Assembly: GCA_013330915.1 (NCBI GenBank)
Contig: DUHK01000030.1
Span: 1-6,986, forward strand
Direction: 5' to 3'
From: Methanosphaera sp.
GTDB taxonomy: Archaea; Methanobacteriota; Methanobacteria; Methanobacteriales; Methanobacteriaceae
Length of the DNA stretch: 6,986 nt
Position 1 is the stretch's first letter; each line of letters begins with the position of its first letter. Below are positions 6,328 through 6,986 of this stretch, piece after piece. The translations under genes were made by a program, and so were the position numbers. Under the pieces are notes generated by a model. The model was not told the DNA's origin, did no database searches, and saw only the letters and a list, made by a program, of their open reading frames with translations.

Positions 6328-6786
6328 TTAATACAAATCATTTATATTATACTCATAACATTTTTTTACCCGGTTTTTATTTGCTGCCGCCAATTTATAT
6401 TCATTTACATCAAATAAGCTGAATTTAAGATTTGTATCTTTAGGTCTTACTGAAATTTCATCGGATATCATGATTTCAAAACTATCCAAATCTAGATTAA
6501 ATCCCAATCCAGTATATTTCATATAACTTTCCTTAAGTACCCAATATTTAAAGAATTCATTTGAAGGATTATCCGATTTTATAATGTTGTCATATTCGTC
6601 ATTATAGAAATAATTCTTTGCTATGTCCAAATCTATTGAAGGATCATTATATTCTATGTCAACTCCCACTTTGCTATCTGATATTGCACATGCAACGTAT
6701 TTTCCACTATGAGAAATGTTGAAATTATCAAATCCTGACATTCGGAATATTTCCTTAATTGTATCATTGACATTTATAATTTCCAA
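6328..6786 (-). CDS. Truncated Sfp-type 4'-phosphopantetheinyl transferase fused to the end of a STAS domain
   Basis: The family moves 4'-phosphopantetheine from CoA to a serine of carrier proteins, such as those of non-ribosomal peptide synthetases. Residues 23-152 match the C-terminal half of Sfp-type enzymes: NISHSGKY (23-30), VGVDIE (40-45, Mg-binding Asp43 and Glu45) and YWVLKESYMKYTGLGF (81-96, Glu86). The roughly 80-residue N-terminal half of a normal enzyme (about 225 residues), with part of the CoA site, is absent. Instead residues 1-22 (EIINVNDTIKEIFRMSGFDNF) are the typical end of a STAS domain, in the same frame as the STAS gene upstream but behind its TGA. Possible starts are TTG at 6786, with AGGAT at 6796-6800, or ATG at 6741. 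The motif identity is firm; whether a working protein is made is doubtful. Confidence 0.75.
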   Translation of the reverse strand: MEIINVNDTIKEIFRMSGFDNFNISHSGKYVACAISDSKVGVDIEYNDPSIDLDIAKNYFYNDEYDNIIKSDNPSNEFFKYWVLKESYMKYTGLGFNLDLDSFEIMISDEISVRPKDTNLKFSLFDVNEYKLAAANKNRVKKCYEYNINDLY

Positions 6787-6804
6787 AGGAATATTATCCT
6801 GATT

Positions 6805-6986
6805 TCATTTCTTTTGTGTTGCAATCAGTACTCTTAATCCTGCACTTGACATGTATTCTAATTTTTCAAAGTCTAAGGTTAAAGAAGATATATCTCCAAT
6901 TTCATCATTCAATTGGCTTTCTAATTCTGCAGATGTTAATGTATCTATACGACCTTCGACTTCCACAATTAAATCTTTATCATTAA
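6805..6986 (-). CDS. STAS-domain protein (anti-sigma-factor antagonist type), partial and prematurely stopped
   Basis: The frame enters from the right edge and gives 59 residues before TGA at 6805-6807. It reads LIVEVEGRIDTLTSAELESQL, then LTLDFEKLEYMSSAGLRVL near residues 35-53. This is the classic SpoIIAA/RsbV-like pattern: beta strand with GRIDT, and the loop in which the first serine of MSSAGL aligns with the phosphorylated serine of bacterial antagonists. Such proteins bind anti-sigma-type kinases in bacteria; in methanogens the partner is unclear. A normal single STAS domain is about 100 residues. Here the stop removes roughly the last 28, yet the missing C-terminal sequence is still encoded in the same frame beyond the TGA. 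The start lies outside the window, probably only about ten residues away. Confidence 0.75.
   Translation of the reverse strand, partial: NDKDLIVEVEGRIDTLTSAELESQLNDEIGDISSLTLDFEKLEYMSSAGLRVLIATQKK

Noticed and set aside
6805..6807. TGA read as selenocysteine or another recoded amino acid
   Set aside because: Selenocysteine use is known in Methanococcales and Methanopyrus, not in Methanobacteriales. No cysteine or redox motif is expected at this point of a STAS domain.
6801..6812. Frameshift at the A-rich stretch (reading KMKSG in another frame) instead of a nonsense change
   Set aside because: The other frame stops again at once (TAA). Sequence on both sides of the TGA is good STAS in one and the same frame, so two compensating shifts would be needed.

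Overview
The window comes from a low-GC archaeal genome, most likely a methanogen of the Methanobacteriaceae (Methanosphaera or Methanobrevibacter type). The evidence is the archaeal-type ribosomal proteins (L3 of 337 aa, L2 of 241 aa, S19 of 135 aa), an MTH1-like SPOUT methyltransferase directly upstream of L3 as in Methanothermobacter, a stand-alone biotin-carboxylase subunit of pyruvate carboxylase, AT-rich spacers with TATA-like boxes and oligo-T terminators, and strong archaeal Shine-Dalgarno sequences. The genus is inferred from the text of the sequence alone. Every gene lies on the minus strand, so the biological order runs from the right edge to the left.

Right part (about 6986-6279): a STAS-domain (anti-sigma-factor-antagonist type) reading frame enters from the right edge and stops at an in-frame TGA (6805-6807). 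The same frame continues through the expected C-terminal end of the STAS domain and passes, at a phenylalanine-asparagine-isoleucine junction, into the C-terminal half of an Sfp-type 4'-phosphopantetheinyl transferase. The N-terminal half of the transferase is missing. This looks like a deletion fusion with a later nonsense codon, and is the most unusual object in the window. It ends in a tandem oligo-T terminator.

Middle (6131-4597): pycA, the ATP-dependent biotin carboxylase subunit of two-subunit pyruvate carboxylase, with its own AT-rich promoter region and oligo-T terminator. It supplies oxaloacetate for biosynthesis. The biotin-carrier/carboxyltransferase subunit gene is not here.

Left part (about 4460-1): the head of the archaeal S10-type ribosomal protein operon. 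A strong TATA box precedes the MTH1-like SPOUT RNA methyltransferase, followed by L3, L4, L23, L2, S19 and L22 (running off the left edge). Apart from the 76-base gap before L3, gaps are 5-26 bases, and nearly every gene has its own Shine-Dalgarno site. Several starts need care: S19 begins with TTG behind a textbook Shine-Dalgarno, and L2, L4 and the methyltransferase are best started at ATGs internal to the longest open frames. L3 carries a roughly 100-base GC-rich patch with codon use unlike its surroundings.

No spacer exceeds 300 bases. The two largest, 4367-4643 and 6132-6327, hold the terminators and candidate promoters listed. I saw no tRNA, rRNA, CRISPR, insertion sequence or attachment site.
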